Shown here: positions 8,126 to 20,049 of the stretch, one piece after another
Layout: every line of letters begins with the position of its first letter
How positions within the stretch are numbered: position 1 is the stretch's first letter
NCBI RefSeq assembly: GCF_026262505.1
Contig: NC_067206.1
Span: 20,853,319-20,917,318 of the forward strand
From: Trichomonas vaginalis G3
Taxonomy: Eukaryota; Parabasalia; Trichomonadida; Trichomonadidae
Direction of reading: 5' to 3'
Length of the DNA: 64,000 nt
Program-made: the position numbers and the translations under genes
The notes under the pieces: model-generated
The model's input: the letters and a program-made list of their open reading frames with translations, nothing else
Databases searched by the model: none
What the model was told of the DNA's origin: nothing

Positions 8126-8414
8126 TCATTAAACCCATTCTTGCAAATTAGAATATTATTTTATTTGTTATATTGAGCTTTCTTCCTGATAATTTGCATA
8201 TCTTCAAAATCATTAAAGTAAGTAAAATCAGTTGTTTTTTCGGTGATTAATCTTAATTCTTCGCATTATATTTCTTTTTTTTGAAAAATCTTACTGTTTG
8301 GGGAAATTCTCTTTGCGAAATCTGTTGGCCTGAGGATTATCTGGTTGAATAAAAATATGTTCAATTCCCCTTTCGCATAATAATTAATGAAATTGTGTTT
8401 TATTTTCGAGAGTG

Positions 8415-8719
8415 TGCAAAACGTTCCCACTTCTTGAGAGGTACGTTTTGCAAATTTTTTTCTTTCATACATAGAAGATTTTTGGAAGATGATTGATCTC
8501 TACATGATATTATATCATATTTCTACATTGAGTCCTTAACAATATTAAATTGCAGGGTTTTCAAATCAAAAAACTAACTTTCGCTCTTTCAGGTCAAATC
8601 AGCAAGGCTCTTCTATATAGGTGTTGGATATATTATCAAACTGAAATGAAACTTTCCAGAGATGTCCATAAAATTATTTTGCAAAACATCCCTCTCAAAA
8701 AGTGGGAACGTTTTTGCAA
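8415..8719. repeat. Nested inverted repeat pair
   Basis: Arm 1 (8415-8453) is itself a hairpin: TGCAAAACGT ... ACGTTTTGCA, perfect 10-bp arms. Arm 2 (8679-8719) is a near reverse complement of arm 1, about 225 bp away, sharing GTTCCCAC and TTGAGAG in opposite orientation. Copies of arm 1 start at 12440, 21102, 30366, 39142, 47915 and 59131. It could be a small foldback element or its ends. Confidence 0.88.
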
Positions 8720-9365
8720 TTTTTCTTTATTTTTTGTACCATTATCGGTCCATAGAGCGAAATGGGGACCAGGTATTGTGCTTAATGCACGTTTGAGTAC
8801 ATTTGTTGTATACTCTGCAGTTTTCTGAGAAAAAGATTATGAGTGATCTCGTTTTTTCTTAAAGTCATTTTTTTCTTATCAAAAAAAATTAAAATTACGT
8901 AAAACTATGACAAAATTACGTAATTCACAATTTTAATGCTGAAAAATAGGAATATAAGCTTATAATACTACAGGTAGATTGAGCATCGATGCGCGCTAAT
9001 GCCAACATGATTAATTTGAGTCGGTTTTATATATTATTGGAAATTAATCACAAATTGTCCATGAATATAAGTTATATTCTTCGATATTATGAGTTAATGA
9101 AGGCTACAATATTTGTAATCATGATTGGCTAGTTAAAATCTATTAGAATAAAAGAAATTGTAATTTAATAATATTGAATTGACATTTTAAATAATTTGAG
9201 GTCTAATCCATTATGAGTATGGTTATTACAGGTCACTTATATTATATTCTTTGATATACAAAGAGTTAAAACGATTTGGTAATGAGATATTGTAGAAAAT
9301 AAAAATAACTGTAATCTATTGAAAATAAAAAAAATTAAATCCATTTATTTTTTATTCATATGTTA

Positions 9366-9666
9366 TTATTGATGAGAATTAGATTCATTTAAAATTGAAT
9401 ACATATTTTTGAGAGAGTCAAAAATTTCAGGATCGATTTCATCTTCGCATTCATCCAAATATATTCTAAGCTCGGAATTTTCAAATGCATTCAAAATATT
9501 GGCAAAGTTTTCTTTACAAGAAGAGTTAAATAAAATTTCTTGTAAACAATTAATAATAAATTTTGGGTTAAATTCAACAAAATCCGAAAGAATTTCAAAC
9601 ACCTTTTCAAATTTGTCATTAAATATCGAAAGGGATATTGAATCTTTTATGATAATAGCGATGAGG
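9366..9666 (-). pseudogene. Armadillo-like fragment, copy 2, cut by gap
   Basis: Same frame and C-terminus as 219-566. The 5' end of the minus-strand frame runs into the N run, so nothing can be said about whether this copy was longer. Confidence 0.4.
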
Positions 9667-9766
9667 NNNNNNNNNNNNNNNNNNNNNNNNNNNNNNNNNN
9701 NNNNNNNNNNNNNNNNNNNNNNNNNNNNNNNNNNNNNNNNNNNNNNNNNNNNNNNNNNNNNNNNNN
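9667..9766. other. Assembly gap 1 (100 N)
   Basis: Exactly 100 N, the usual placeholder for a gap of unknown size. The left side ends at unit position 519. The right side begins at unit position 5743, the base directly after the one at which the contig before gap 2 ends. Confidence 0.99.
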
Positions 9767-10059
9767 CATTGACACTCGAATCTCTGGCCAATTCGAGGAA
9801 CATCCAAAATTTCAATAATCTTATCCCACAGAATCCATAGCCCAAAAACTTTAATTTGCATAGTACATTTGAAGACGAATAATATTAGTCCAATTTTTTT
9901 TAACTTTGAAATTTTCAAAGATACAAAATTTATTACATTTAGAATTAATGCATTAATATATGCATTTGTTCCGTACCGAAAATGAACTTTACAAAAAGTG
10001 ACATGAAAAGTCTTAATTACATTAAAGCCAAATGTAAACTTCATTGAGAAAAAGCAGTT

Positions 10060-11386
10060 TTGTCTCGTATTCAACGTAAAATCTTCAAAAGAAGACTAAA
10101 CAAAAAGTGCTACACTGATAACAAAGATGAATTTCACATGGAACGCGATGATTCAATAACTGCAGAGTTGCGACATACAATTGCGGAAAATGTATGGACA
10201 ACCACATGTAATGGTGGAGAACCATCGTATCTTTCAGAGGTCGAATTACTTGATTTTTATGGTGAAATCAATCAAAGAGCAAAAGGTCTTGCATGTGAAA
10301 AGGTAATCGAAGCTTATCAGATTGCCTACGAATTACTGGAGTATAGATACAGCAGAGCTTTATATCTAGCTGGCCTTGTTCATCCAGACGAATTTCCAAC
10401 AAGAGGAAAAAGAATTGTTTACTTCGCTAGAAGTATATCTCCCCTCAAGATCATGGTTAAACAGAGTTTGCTCTGATCTCAACATTGAGATCAAAAGCTC
10501 AAAAGAAAATGAGGAAAAACGAGCAAAGTACTGTAACACAGCAACAGTTGCTAACTTCTTACATTAATTTCAGTATACGGCAGGAATTGATCCATGGAAT
10601 AAGTGGAGTATTTATGAAACATCTCTGCTTCATCAAAGCGTTACAAAGTTATCTGCACTGAAAGCAACCCTCCTTTAACCAAAGAAGAGCATGAATTTGT
10701 GCTTGTTACTAGTATCTTCCCATATAATTCTGAAGGATACCGGATGAAACCATTTATTATTGTTCCAGGAATATAAAATTGTTCACAGGAACTCCGCTCC
10801 GTGAGAGCATTCCTTACAGGACAATCTTATGGATGGATGACAAAGAAGATATGGGATATCTTTAATTTAACTTTTATTATCGAAATCCAGAGATATCGCT
10901 CAAGTCTTGATGCTATCACAGCAGCTCAGCATAATATCGTATTCGGTGATAATCATATCAGCCGAGTAAGTTATTTTACTTGCAAACTTTTGAGTCTCTT
11001 CAGAATTGAACTCTTGACATTTCCAGCTTACTGCACAGTAGTTCTCCAGTTATTTGATGTAGGATGTGCAGCATCTTTGAGATCAAAGAATAACAGGTTA
11101 AAATATGTTCCGCTTTACACATATGAGCAAGATAATTTATCAAATACCCCAAAACCAAGGTTAAAAATTGTAAGAATTTTAATTGATGCTTGTGATTAAG
11201 TCAATGCATCAGTATGGTATTCATCCGTGGAACCCAGATAAAGCCTTATCCAACGAATTAACAAACAAAACATCAAACGCAATACCAAATCCCACATATA
11301 TATTTAATTCTTCTTGCAAAAAATTAACATCTGACGCCGAATTACTTAAAATTGCGCAATTTGAAGCAATCAAATTCAAACATTAA
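10060..11386 (+). pseudogene. Pogo-type transposase pseudogene, unit 2
   Basis: Same frameshifts and stops as 6036-7362; first gene after gap 1. Confidence 0.85.
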
Positions 11387-13392
11387 ATCAAGCACTGATA
11401 GTTATTGTAACAAATATTTCGAATTATTTAGATTATTATCCTCCAAATACAAAAATTCTCAGCAAAGGGATGAAATTGAGTCAATTTAATGGAGCAAAAC
11501 GAAGTGAGGTGAAATTCACCACTTTGACACCTCGTATTTTTCAGATATATCGATTAATATTGAGTTTTATTGGGATGGAAAACATACTGAAAAACCTGCA
11601 ATATCAACACCTTTTTATATAATATTGAATAAAATAAAAATTTGTTTTTATTTTCCAAAAAGATATATGATACATTTTTATTATACAGGTTAAAAACTGT
11701 CTAGCTTTTGCTTTTAGTGCTCGACCAGAGGCATACATTGAAAATACAATCCTCTCCATGGTTTTTGTGTAGGATCTGATCTTCTCAAAACGATGATATT
11801 GACTATTATTATATGAATTGAATGTATTTATGAATATTTCGAAATTTTAATATAAATAATTTATTAAAAATAAAAATTGAACGTAAGTACAAAAAATATA
11901 ATTTGAAAGCAAATTAAAAATTAACGATACGATAATTTGGAACTTTTACCTTTTGCCAATAAATATAAAAATAAAATTTTGGGAATTGGAACTTAAGAGT
12001 AGAGAGACCTTTGTTGATATGTATGAGGCTATGTATTTATGTGTAGATCTGAGTAAGCTTGGTTATCATATAGCGGTTTCTGATGAAATTGAGAACCTCG
12101 GAGACCCAAGACCTTTGTTGATATGTATGAGGCTATGTATTTGTGCGTAGTCATTAAACCCATTCTTGCAAATTAGAATATTATTTTATTTGTTATATTG
12201 AGCTTTCTTCCTGATAATTTGCATATCTTCAAAATCATTAAAGTAAGTAAAATCAGTTGTTTTTTCGGTGATTAATCTTAATTCTTCGCATTATATTTCT
12301 TTTTTTTGAAAAATCTTACTGTTTGGGGAAATTCTCTTTGCGAAATCTGTTGGCCTGAGGATTATCTGGTTGAATAAAAATATGTTCAATTCCCCTTTCG
12401 CATAATAATTAATGAAATTGTGTTTTATTTTCGAGAGTGTGCAAAACGTTCCCACTTCTTGAGAGGTACGTTTTGCAAATTTTTTTCTTTCATACATAGA
12501 AGATTTTTGGAAGATGATTGATCTCTACATGATATTATATCATATTTCTACATTGAGTCCTTAACAATATTAAATTGCAGGGTTTTCAAATCAAAAAACT
12601 AACTTTCGCTCTTTCAGGTCAAATCAGCAAGGCTCTTCTATATAGGTGTTGGATATATTATCAAACTGAAATGAAACTTTCCAGAGATGTCCATAAAATT
12701 ATTTTGCAAAACATCCCTCTCAAAAAGTGGGAACGTTTTTGCAATTTTTCTTTATTTTTTGTACCATTATCGGTCCATAGAGCGAAATGGGGACCAGGTA
12801 TTGTGCTTAATGCACGTTTGAGTACATTTGTTGTATACTCTGCAGTTTTCTGAGAAAAAGATTATGAGTGATCTCGTTTTTTCTTAAAGTCATTTTTTTC
12901 TTATCAAAAAAAATTAAAATTACGTAAAACTATGACAAAATTACGTAATTCACAATTTTAATGCTGAAAAATAGGAATATAAGCTTATAATACTACAGGT
13001 AGATTGAGCATCGATGCGCGCTAATGCCAACATGATTAATTTGAGTCGGTTTTATATATTATTGGAAATTAATCACAAATTGTCCATGAATATAAGTTAT
13101 ATTCTTCGATATTATGAGTTAATGAAGGCTACAATATTTGTAATCATGATTGGCTAGTTAAAATCTATTAGAATAAAAGAAATTGTAATTTAATAATATT
13201 GAATTGACATTTTAAATAATTTGAGGTCTAATCCATTATGAGTATGGTTATTACAGGTCACTTATTATTATTCTTTGATATACAAAGAGTTAAAACGATT
13301 TGGTAATGAGATATTGTAGAAAATAAAAATAACTGTAATCTATTGAAACTGATAAAAAAAATTAAATCCATTTATTTTTTATTCATATGTTA

Positions 13393-13740
13393 TTATTGAT
13401 GAGAATTAGATTCATTTAAAATTGAATACATATTTTTGAGAGAGTCAAAAATTTCAGGATCGATTTCATCTTCGCATTCATCCAAATATATTCTAAGCTC
13501 GGAATTTTCAAATGCATTCAAAATATTGGCAAAGTTTTCTTTACAAGAAGAGTTAAATAAAATTTCTTGTAAACAATTAATAATAAATTTTGGGTTAAAT
13601 TCAACAAAATCCGAAAGAATTTCAAACACCTTTTCAAATTTGTCATTAAATATCGAAAGGGATATTGAATCTTTTATGATAATAGCGATGAGGATATTTA
13701 TCAAAATTTCCTTATTTTTGAAGAGTGCGGGATAAATTTG
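13393..13740 (-). pseudogene. Armadillo-like fragment, copy 3
   Basis: Identical predicted peptide to 219-566, with the same upstream stop (13741-13743) and no ATG. Confidence 0.4.
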
Positions 13741-13851
13741 TCAAGTGTCACTTTTCAATAACCTTAAATTACGCTGTTCTAATTTTTTAAAAAATAACCT
13801 TAAATTATATTTGAAGAAATTATGTCTATGATATATGTTTTATTCTAGAAT

Positions 13852-14728
13852 CTTGGAGTTTTCATGCACTACACAAGAGCTCCAAGGTTCCAAGAGTGAA
13901 TGCTCAATAGCAATTATAGAGATGTACCTTTTCAAAATGACTTTTACTGATTAAATTTAATCAATAGAAGACATTTTGAAAAGGTACCTCTACAATTAGA
14001 TATACAAGAGATTCAAAGCTTCATTTCAGATAGATTTGAAACTTTGAAACTCTTGGTAGATTTTGAGTGAATGCTGACAATCATCTTTGAGAAGGTTTTC
14101 TTAAAGAAAAAACCTTCTCAAAGAGGTTTCTCAGGAGCCCTGAGGCTCCCTTTCGTAATGATTGGGAGCCTTGGGGCTCCTGAGACGAAGAATGGCTTCG
14201 CCGAATCTTTGATCAGCAGAGGCCAAATGAAAAGGCCTCTGCTGATGGATTCTCAGGAGCCCTGAGGCTCCCTTTCGTAATGATTGGGAGCCTTGGGGCT
14301 CCTGAGACGAAGAATGGCTTCGCCGAATCTTTGATCAGCAGAGGCCAAATGAAAAGGCCTCTGCTGATGGATTCTCAGGAGCCCTGAGGCTCCCTTTCGT
14401 AATGATTGGGAGCCTTGGGGCTCCTGCAGCAGAGTATCGCTCCGCTCCATTAATTTTTTTTAAAAAAAAGTGCCGTGTGGCAAATTTGTCCTGTTCCCTC
14501 TCCTAACACATAACTCCACAACTACCCAAGTACTATATTGCCACTCCTTCCCGCATTGCATTTGAGAAACATTAAAAGTGGCGACAAGTGCACTTGCCAT
14601 GGCATATTGTTGCGCGTATATACTACTTCTAATGAAAGAAGCAGTATATACGCGCAATTCGAGTGAGATTGCAGCAGAAAGTCGAGAAGAGAGCCCTTTC
14701 TTAAGGTTAGGACTCCCTTCTCGACTTT
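13852..14728. other. Hairpin-dense tract, unit 3
   Basis: Same hairpin series as 678-2040, shortest version because of the 2.4-copy minisatellite. The central palindrome has AA inserted in its loop. Confidence 0.85.
14132..14426. repeat. 122-bp minisatellite, 2.4 copies
   Basis: Starts at 14135, 14257 and 14379. The variable stem base is G,G, i.e. the A-type copy is missing. Confidence 0.97.
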
Positions 14729-14771
14729 ATTATACAATGAAATATAAATCATAGTATATTTTTGTCACTTT

Positions 14772-14978
14772 TCACATCGTATTACCCCGATAGAAACAAA
14801 ACAAAACGACTTTCTTGATATATCAATAAATGGCACGGATAATTTATTGGATGCATTGGAAAAATATTTTAATACATATCCTATTGAGCAAAATCGATTT
14901 CAAAAAGATGAAATATTAGAATGGCCCAAGTATTTAATCATACAATTAAACTTTCGTAAGACGAAATGGTGGAAGTGA
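14772..14978 (+). pseudogene. USP fragment, unit 3
   Basis: Same broken frame as 2084-2290. Downstream, unit 3 lacks a few bases of the AT-rich stretch (about 15049). Confidence 0.62.
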
Positions 14979-15180
14979 AGTGATGTTGAAACCTTGATAT
15001 TTCCTCGAAATTTCTACAAAACATATATTAGACATAAAGCATATATCTTTTTTATTAAGAATGTTGAATAATAATATTATTAAATATTAAGCTTTAAAAA
15101 AGCTAATTAAATTCAAAAATGAATATATATTATTATTGGATAAATATTAATCAGAACAAATGATTTTTTTATTAATGCTA

Positions 15181-17600
15181 TGTAATAAACAGAAATTCAT
15201 CAAAAGTGACAGCTCTCAATTTTTGACATTTGTAAATTCTAAATTGAATGAGAAAAATGAAATAACACTAAGCATAATACAATATTCTAGATTTAATTAT
15301 AATTAGGAAAAAGTTAGTTTTGAGAGTACTTTTCATAGGCATATAGAATGAAATCTTCTGAAAAATAATATCACATAAACTCATATTATTTTCTAATATA
15401 TAACTATTTTATATAAAAATCAAATTCAATGATCTTAAAAGCGAAGGATAAACCTCAAAATTTACGAATATAATGAGTGGGAATATAATGCTTATCTATC
15501 ATAAAACCATATGAAATATCAATTTTTGCTTTACGCCTAATTTTTGACGACAATTAGCAAAAAATGTTAAATGTTAACACTCAGTCCATTTGAATATGAA
15601 AAATAAAATTGACTTTGATTAAATGTTTTTATTTATCATGCAATTCTTCTTGCGACCAAAGATTTGAATAAAAGTTCAAAAAATAAGATAGCTTAAAAAA
15701 TAATATACGGTAGTGTTTACTAATAGATGAATAGTATATAAATTCTATTAAAATGGATTTGATCCAAAAAAATATATAAAATTTGATCATAAATAAAATC
15801 GTTTTAAATTACTTCTTCATTTAAATTATAACAATTATTTTTGATTTTTATTTATCATCCACATTCAAATTTGAATCTTATCACAAAAGAAGGACCACTT
15901 TTATGACTACTGCCAAATCTATAAACAGAGAATGGCTATTTGAAGCTAAAAGAAGAATAGAAGAAGGTGAATATTACAAAAGTGTGGGAAAGGAAGTTGA
16001 ATTGGAAAATGGTAAAATTAAATTGAATGTTGCCGAAAATACAATAAGAAGAGCATTTCAACTTCAAGAAATCGAATTACCAAAAGTTAGTCGCGGCAGA
16101 AAACCAAATCCACCAACATTTGAACAAAAACAATTAATTAATTCTTGTGTTTCACAATATAAAGGAGGAATTTCAAAAACTTATTTATTGATTAAAAGGT
16201 TTCAAAATATTGTTCAAAATCCCGATTGTGAGAAAGAAAAAGAAGAAATTGCAAAAGAATTTGAAAATATAGAAGATTTGACAAAAGATCAAATTTTTGA
16301 CAATTTACAAAAAATAAAGCCTCATCAAGTGGAAAAATTTATGATGGAATCAGGTTTATCTTCAAAAAGAGATTACAAACCAGCAGATCCACCTACCAAA
16401 TATCGTGCCATATCAAAGAATTTGATATGGCACTGCGATATTCATTACCTTCACGGTAATGTTTCTTTTCCATTCTTTGCCATATTGAATGATATGACAC
16501 GTAAAGTTCTCAAAACTAAATTATTGAAAAACAAGTCTTCCAACTCAACAGCGAATATTTTAAGAAAACTTTTAGAGGAGTTTATCCCTTACTGCATCTG
16601 GACCGATAACGGCGGTGAAAACCGCGGTGAATTCGGCCAGGTTATGCAGGAAAACGGAATAGTTTGGAAGCACACCTTGCCGTATATGCCAAGACAGAAC
16701 GGCAAGGTGGAGCGCCTGTGGCCAAGCTTAGAAAAGTTTTTGCCAGACGAGTTGGATGATATTCAACAAATCAAGGACTCAGTTCAGCAGTTCATTGAAA
16801 AATACAACAATACACCACATTTATCTCTCGATATTAATCCAAAAACGAATAGTAATTACACTCCTAACGAATTATTCGAAGTTTCAAAATTTTGGTACGA
16901 GCCAGAAATGCAAAAATGGGAGTTATATATCAAAGAGGAATGGGTTTTAGCAAAATTTGAATAATTACATCATTTTAAATGACTTCTAAACAATTTTATT
17001 TATGATCAAATTTTATATATCTTTTTGGATCAAATCCATTTTAATAGAATTTATATACTATTCATCTATTAGTAAACACTACCGTATATTATTTTTAAGC
17101 TATCTTATTTTTTGAAATTTTATTCAAATCTTTGGTCGCAAGAAGAATTGCATGATAAATAAAAACATTTAATCAAAGTCAATTTTATTTTTCATATTCA
17201 AATGGACTGAGTGTTAACATTTAACATTTTTTGCTAATTGTCGTCAAAAATTAGGCGTAAAGCAAAAATTGATATTTCATATGGTTTTATGATAGATAAG
17301 CATTATATTCCCACTCATTATATTCGTAAATTTTGAGGTTTATCCTTCGCTTTTAAGATCATTGAATTTGATTTTTATATAAAATAGTTATATATTAGAA
17401 AATAATATGAGTTTATGTGATATTATTTTTCAGAAGATTTTGTGTTCTTCTTCAAAATTTTATTTTTTATTAAAAAGAATCTTTACGAAATATACATTTA
17501 CTTTAATTAATATTTAAAAACGTGCTCTATCAAAAGTTCCAAAAATTCAATATTATAGCTTTTCTGAGGTGTCACTTTTGATGAATTTCTGTTTTCAACA
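15181..17600 (+). mobile_element. Integrase-type transposon, unit 3
   Basis: Same 2,420 bp, tips and CTA flanks as 2494-4913. Carries G at the A/G paralogue-specific site (17487). Confidence 0.9.
15903..16964 (+). CDS. DDE integrase-type transposase, unit 3
   Basis: Predicted protein identical to the 3216-4277 product, with all three catalytic residues and no break. Lies centrally in the element at 15181-17600. Confidence 0.93.
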   Translation: MTTAKSINREWLFEAKRRIEEGEYYKSVGKEVELENGKIKLNVAENTIRRAFQLQEIELPKVSRGRKPNPPTFEQKQLINSCVSQYKGGISKTYLLIKRFQNIVQNPDCEKEKEEIAKEFENIEDLTKDQIFDNLQKIKPHQVEKFMMESGLSSKRDYKPADPPTKYRAISKNLIWHCDIHYLHGNVSFPFFAILNDMTRKVLKTKLLKNKSSNSTANILRKLLEEFIPYCIWTDNGGENRGEFGQVMQENGIVWKHTLPYMPRQNGKVERLWPSLEKFLPDELDDIQQIKDSVQQFIEKYNNTPHLSLDINPKTNSNYTPNELFEVSKFWYEPEMQKWELYIKEEWVLAKFE

Positions 17601-18722
17601 CTAGACAAAAACAATTATATTAGATGCACATGATTAACATCTCTTGGTCTGATGATGTTTTTCAATTAAAAGATTATTATATACAGTTGAATTTACAAAA
17701 TTCTTAATTCATAATTGCATGGCACAAGAGAGGTATGATCTGCTTATATGTTAATGATAGATATACCATATTATTTCCATTACTATAAATAACTTAAAGA
17801 AATATATCTTCTAAGTGTATTTTTTGTTCAATTTTGTTTGAAAAAAAAATTAAAACGCATTTCTTATCTTGTTTAGCTTTGATAAGTTGGATTAAATAAT
17901 ATTACTAAATACAAATCATGATAACAATTATATATCCATGCTAAATGCCTGAAGATCTGGTGAAAATATTGAGATATGCCTCACTTCCATCATTTCGTCT
18001 TACCACATAAAAATATGTGATTTTTAAAACAAGTTAGCTGATATGCTTTTAACAAAACCGAATCAAAAGTATTCAAAAAAATCTGAAATTGTAAAATATC
18101 TTAATCAAAAATAAAGGGTTGATCTTCATTTTCGGGATTTCAAAAAAATTTGGAATTTCACCTCCCAAACACACAGATTGTCCAGTTCATTGGCATAGAG
18201 AATATCCGATTTCCAGTGTTTTACTCTGAATCTTATTAGTTAAATACCGAATTTCGAACATAAATTCATCAAAATCGAATAAAGAGACTACCAAAAACGA
18301 CACAAATATAATCAAGTCACAATCATTTAACAGGAACTCCTTAAATGAAGATTTTTACAATTTTAATCTCTATATTTTAGAAAAAAATATGCTCAGTCAC
18401 AAACACAATTACTATGTTATGGAACAAGGCATTGACACTCGAATCTCTGGCCAATTCGAGGAACATCCAAAATTTCAATAATCTTATCCCACAGAATCCA
18501 TAGCCCAAAAACTTTAATTTGCATAGTACATTTGAAGACGAATAATATTAGTCCAATTTTTTTTAACTTTGAAATTTTCAAAGATACAAAATTTATTACA
18601 TTTAGAATTAATGCATTAATATATGCATTTGTTCCGTACCGAAAATGAACTTTACAAAAAGTGACATGAAAAGTCTTAATTACATTAAAGCCAAATGTAA
18701 ACTTCATTGAGAAAAAGCAGTT

Positions 18723-20049
18723 TTGTCTCGTATTCAACGTAAAATCTTCAAAAGAAGACTAAACAAAAAGTGCTACACTGATAACAAAGATGAATTTCAC
18801 ATGGAACGCGATGATTCAATAACTGCAGAGTTGCGACATACAATTGCGGAAAATGTATGGACAACCACATGTAATGGTGGAGAACCATCGTATCTTTCAG
18901 AGGTCGAATTACTTGATTTTTATGGTGAAATCAATCAAAGAGCAAAAGGTCTTGCATGTGAAAAGGTAATCGAAGCTTATCAGATTGCCTACGAATTACT
19001 GGAGTATAGATACAGCAGAGCTTTATATCTAGCTGGCCTTGTTCATCCAGACGAATTTCCAACAAGAGGAAAAAGAATTGTTTACTTCGCTAGAAGTATA
19101 TCTCCCCTCAAGATCATGGTTAAACAGAGTTTGCTCTGATCTCAACATTGAGATCAAAAGCTCAAAAGAAAATGAGGAAAAACGAGCAAAGTACTGTAAC
19201 ACAGCAACAGTTGCTAACTTCTTACATTAATTTCAGTATACGGCAGGAATTGATCCATGGAATAAGTGGAGTATTTATGAAACATCTCTGCTTCATCAAA
19301 GCGTTACAAAGTTATCTGCACTGAAAGCAACCCTCCTTTAACCAAAGAAGAGCATGAATTTGTGCTTGTTACTAGTATCTTCCCATATAATTCTGAAGGA
19401 TACCGGATGAAACCATTTATTATTGTTCCAGGAATATAAAATTGTTCACAGGAACTCCGCTCCGTGAGAGCATTCCTTACAGGACAATCTTATGGATGGA
19501 TGACAAAGAAGATATGGGATATCTTTAATTTAACTTTTATTATCGAAATCCAGAGATATCGCTCAAGTCTTGATGCTATCACAGCAGCTCAGCATAATAT
19601 CGTATTCGGTGATAATCATATCAGCCGAGTAAGTTATTTTACTTGCAAACTTTTGAGTCTCTTCAGAATTGAACTCTTGACATTTCCAGCTTACTGCACA
19701 GTAGTTCTCCAGTTATTTGATGTAGGATGTGCAGCATCTTTGAGATCAAAGAATAACAGGTTAAAATATGTTCCGCTTTACACATATGAGCAAGATAATT
19801 TATCAAATACCCCAAAACCAAGGTTAAAAATTGTAAGAATTTTAATTGATGCTTGTGATTAAGTCAATGCATCAGTATGGTATTCATCCGTGGAACCCAG
19901 ATAAAGCCTTATCCAACGAATTAACAAACAAAACATCAAACGCAATACCAAATCCCACATATATATTTAATTCTTCTTGCAAAAAATTAACATCTGACGC
20001 CGAATTACTTAAAATTGCGCAATTTGAAGCAATCAAATTCAAACATTAA
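18723..20049 (+). pseudogene. Pogo-type transposase pseudogene, unit 3
   Basis: Same set of breaks as 6036-7362. Confidence 0.85.

Larger units (their letters stand above)
1..9149 (+). repeat. Macrosatellite unit 1 (9,149 bp)
   Basis: The sequence from base 1 recurs from 9150 onward, which sets the period. The unit is longer than the usual 8.78 kb because its 122-bp minisatellite has three extra copies (366 bp). Removing them gives 8,783 bp. It carries the full set of parts: armadillo-like fragment, hairpin tract, protease fragment, integrase-type transposon, decayed interval and pogo-type pseudogene. It is the reference copy for the detailed descriptions below. Position 1 is only where the window starts, not a biological boundary. 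Confidence 0.95.
7363..9149. other. Interval without recognised gene, end of unit
   Basis: Very AT-rich. Contains a direct repeat (7980-8125), a pair of inverted repeats (8415-8719) and two ATG-less open frames of unknown meaning: 8266-8472 minus, and 8532-8828 plus (with KKWERFCNFSLFF and HRAKWGPGIVLNARLSTF). The plus frame could be a gene remnant but matches nothing I know. A short open stretch near 7390-7610 (YLDYYPPNTKILSKGMKL...) follows the pogo-type pseudogene in another frame. Matching intervals: 11387-13174, 20050-21836, 29314-31100, 38093-39876, 46873-48649 and 58079-59865. Confidence 0.5.
9150..13174 (+). repeat. Macrosatellite unit 2, interrupted by assembly gap
   Basis: The left piece (9150-9666) matches unit-1 positions 1-519. 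The right piece (9767-13174) matches unit 1 from 5743 to its end. The hairpin tract, protease fragment and integrase-type transposon are absent, hidden in or lost at the 100-N gap. The left piece has small indels not seen in other copies (around 9240 and 9324), as is common at a contig end. Confidence 0.9.

Noticed and set aside
9366-9845. 159-codon minus-strand frame across gap 1
   Set aside because: Bridges N bases between two unrelated parts of the unit.
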